Positions 62,464 through 64,000 of a stretch of 64,000 nucleotides of DNA are shown here, piece after piece. Source of the stretch: Rotaria sp. Silwood1 (lineage: Eukaryota > Rotifera > Eurotatoria > Philodinida > Philodinidae); NCBI GenBank assembly GCA_905250075.1, contig CAJNOP010000514.1, positions 1 to 64,000 on the forward strand. Reading direction: 5' to 3'. Position numbers and translations under genes: made by a program. The notes below the pieces were generated by a model. The model had not been told where the DNA came from. It ran no database searches and was given only the letters and a program-made list of their open reading frames with translations. Positions within the stretch are counted from its first letter, which is position 1. The number at the start of each line of letters is the position of its first letter.

Positions 62464-64000
62464 TTATTGACATAAACTCTTATCACTGACAAATTTTTGC
62501 ACTCGATGATTTCCATAATCAACTACATAGAGATTTCCATTAAGATCAAATGATAAATCATGTGGATAACTAAGTTGATCGTATCGAGAACCCATTCCTT
62601 GCCCACCAGCTATAACCATTCCGGATTGAGCTCCACGTACCCAACGCATGATTCGATGATTATTCGTATCAGCAATATAGAGAGTGCCTAATTCATCGAC
62701 AATAACACTGTATGGACTCGATAATTGATTTAAACCATTACCAAGAGATCCACCAGCAAGCATTGAAGATTGTGATGATATTACATCATCAGCTTTTATT
62801 ATTCGATCACGTCTCTGCTCGGCTATGTAAATAGATTTCTTTTGATCAATGAACATAAATCGTGGACCGCTAAGTCTCGACGCAACTAGTTGCCCAATGG
62901 TCGCACCAACATCCCATTTTTTTATTTCGCCTTTTTTCCAATCAGATACATATAGTAGTCCTTGCTTATCTCTTGACATGCCAACAGGAGATGATATATC
63001 TTTGATGATTGTTTTCCCACTCTTAGCACCTGAAGACCATTGTTGAATACGTCCGTTTTCTGTATCACTAATATAGATTGATCCATCTCTATCGACGACC
63101 ACATCTGATGGATGATTTAATTGATCAGTATTATTTCCACTTCCTTTTCCACCTGCAACTAGTTGACCACTCGAAGCATCTTGTTCCCATTTGACTATAC
63201 GATGATTTTTCGAATCTGCTACATATATAACTTGATTGTCATCCACAAAAAGTCCCCAAGGACCATGCAATCTATTAAGTGCAGATCCGAGACCATCGCT
63301 TCTACCAGCGACAGTAGTACCATTTGTAGACCATATCGCATTTTCACAAATACCATCATTTGGTTTTGACACCAATAATGGAGCTAAATAATTAGATTTA
63401 GCAAAATGCTTACTTTGTATACATGAATTTCAGACATCATCTTATTCGATCCTTCTCTCAATTGTTGTTATTAATAAGTTTAGAAATCAATCTCTTCTTT
63501 TTTTACAAACATCAATGTTAAATATCAGCTCGGAAATATGTTTCATCAATAATATAATCATTTTAAATATACAATTTATCAATAAAACTAAGTTAGAAAT
63601 GAATCAAGTTAAAGTATGATGAATAAATGATGCATGACATATACTTATTTAAGAAAGAATTTCACACTTACTAGATGTTATAGTACTTGTACTTGTCGTC
63701 ATTGTAGCATTCGTCACTATATTCAAAGGGAAAATATATCTATTCAAAAGTCTTTGAGCATAAAGTTTCAATCAAATGAAAACTAGATACAAGAATATAA
63801 TATCGAAAAAAAAACATGCTATTTTTCAGTAGAATATTCCAAAATCACAACTCGTGATATGAATATCACAAAGAACATATGAATATAAACGTTTTACTTA
63901 TTATTGATGGACAGAATTCTTGATTCGCTTTTGATAAAGGATAACAAACAGGATGATCAAAACATCGTGGATGATGAACACAGATATGATTAGGTTCATA
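62464..64000 (-). CDS. Secreted NHL-repeat beta-propeller protein, copy B (5' part beyond the window)
   Basis: Exons on the minus strand at 63383-62464, 63716-63672 and from 63898 outward mirror copy A exactly, with the same GT-AG sites. Six NHL blades end at the stop at 62464; the Thr/Ser linker is in the small exon. Against copy A the long exon has V-S for M-T at its start, M for I in PVGMSRD, WD for CG in KKWDVG, S for P in VISSQ and M for K in SGMVIAGG. Blade 3 keeps the expected tryptophan, so this copy is closer to the family pattern. The signal-peptide exons lie outside the window. Function as for copy A. Confidence 0.88.

Larger units (their letters stand above)
61408..64000 (-). repeat. 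Arm B of the large inverted duplication
   Basis: Inverted match of 17057-19655; see arm A. It starts near 61408 (tgagacaatactctgctgtc, against the complement of the 19655 region) just outside the ART pseudogene and continues past the window end. The inner boundary differs from arm A, where the ART pseudogene is absent. Confidence 0.92.

Overview
The window looks like nuclear DNA of a bdelloid rotifer (Adineta/Rotaria type). It is AT-rich and eukaryotic, with GT-AG introns that are often only 50-65 nt. Its gene families are ones I associate with bdelloids: secreted NHL beta-propeller proteins, TIR-NACHT-HEAT receptors, F-box proteins and ADP-ribosyltransferase-like genes. It also carries many short hairpins built of TGTGGG-type units, which I recall as the bdelloid telomere repeat. 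The taxon is an inference; no marker gene is present.

Layout. 1-10.6 kb: AT-rich, no gene recognised. 10.6-14.2 kb: seven-exon discoidin-domain receptor (DDR)-like tyrosine kinase whose catalytic lysine is replaced, so probably a pseudokinase. 16.7-18.6 kb: secreted NHL-repeat gene, followed by the last exon of a convergent unknown gene. 21.4-27.1 kb: large TIR-NACHT-HEAT gene on the minus strand, with about 29 HEAT-like units of 35 aa. 27.5-30.1 kb: a hAT-like element containing a second, nested hAT-like element. 31.1-31.6 kb: a short TIR gene or fragment with the same TIR intron as the large one. 33-36 kb: minisatellites and one eroded gene. 36.45-37.1 kb: a frameshifted GPI-anchor-type gene next to an assembly gap. 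39.4-40.8 kb: SLC33A1-like acetyl-CoA transporter. 42.6-43.7 kb: broken F-box gene cut by a palindromic MITE. 45.6-46.7 kb: sterol 24-C-methyltransferase. 49.4-54.4 kb: three diverged palindromes. 56.1-56.6 kb: EF-hand protein. 57.6-58.2 and 59.5-61.0 kb: two more hAT-like elements, the second inside a broken ART gene. 61.4-64.0 kb: a second, inverted copy of the NHL locus.

Three features stand out. (1) The NHL locus occurs twice in opposite orientation with about 42 kb between the copies, and the copies are almost identical; this resembles allelic palindromes described in bdelloid assemblies, or an assembly artefact. (2) Four non-autonomous elements have perfect 8-bp target duplications (GATAGATG, GTCGAGGC, TTACAAGC, GTTCAGAC), and all carry tandem repeats or nested foldbacks inside. 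(3) About ten hairpins of telomere-like repeats, G-rich arm then C-rich arm, lie between 33 and 61 kb and none in the first 32 kb. Two of them are associated with hAT-like elements. The protein genes do not form a pathway; two TIR genes and a dead ART gene point to NAD-related, immunity-type families in an accessory region.
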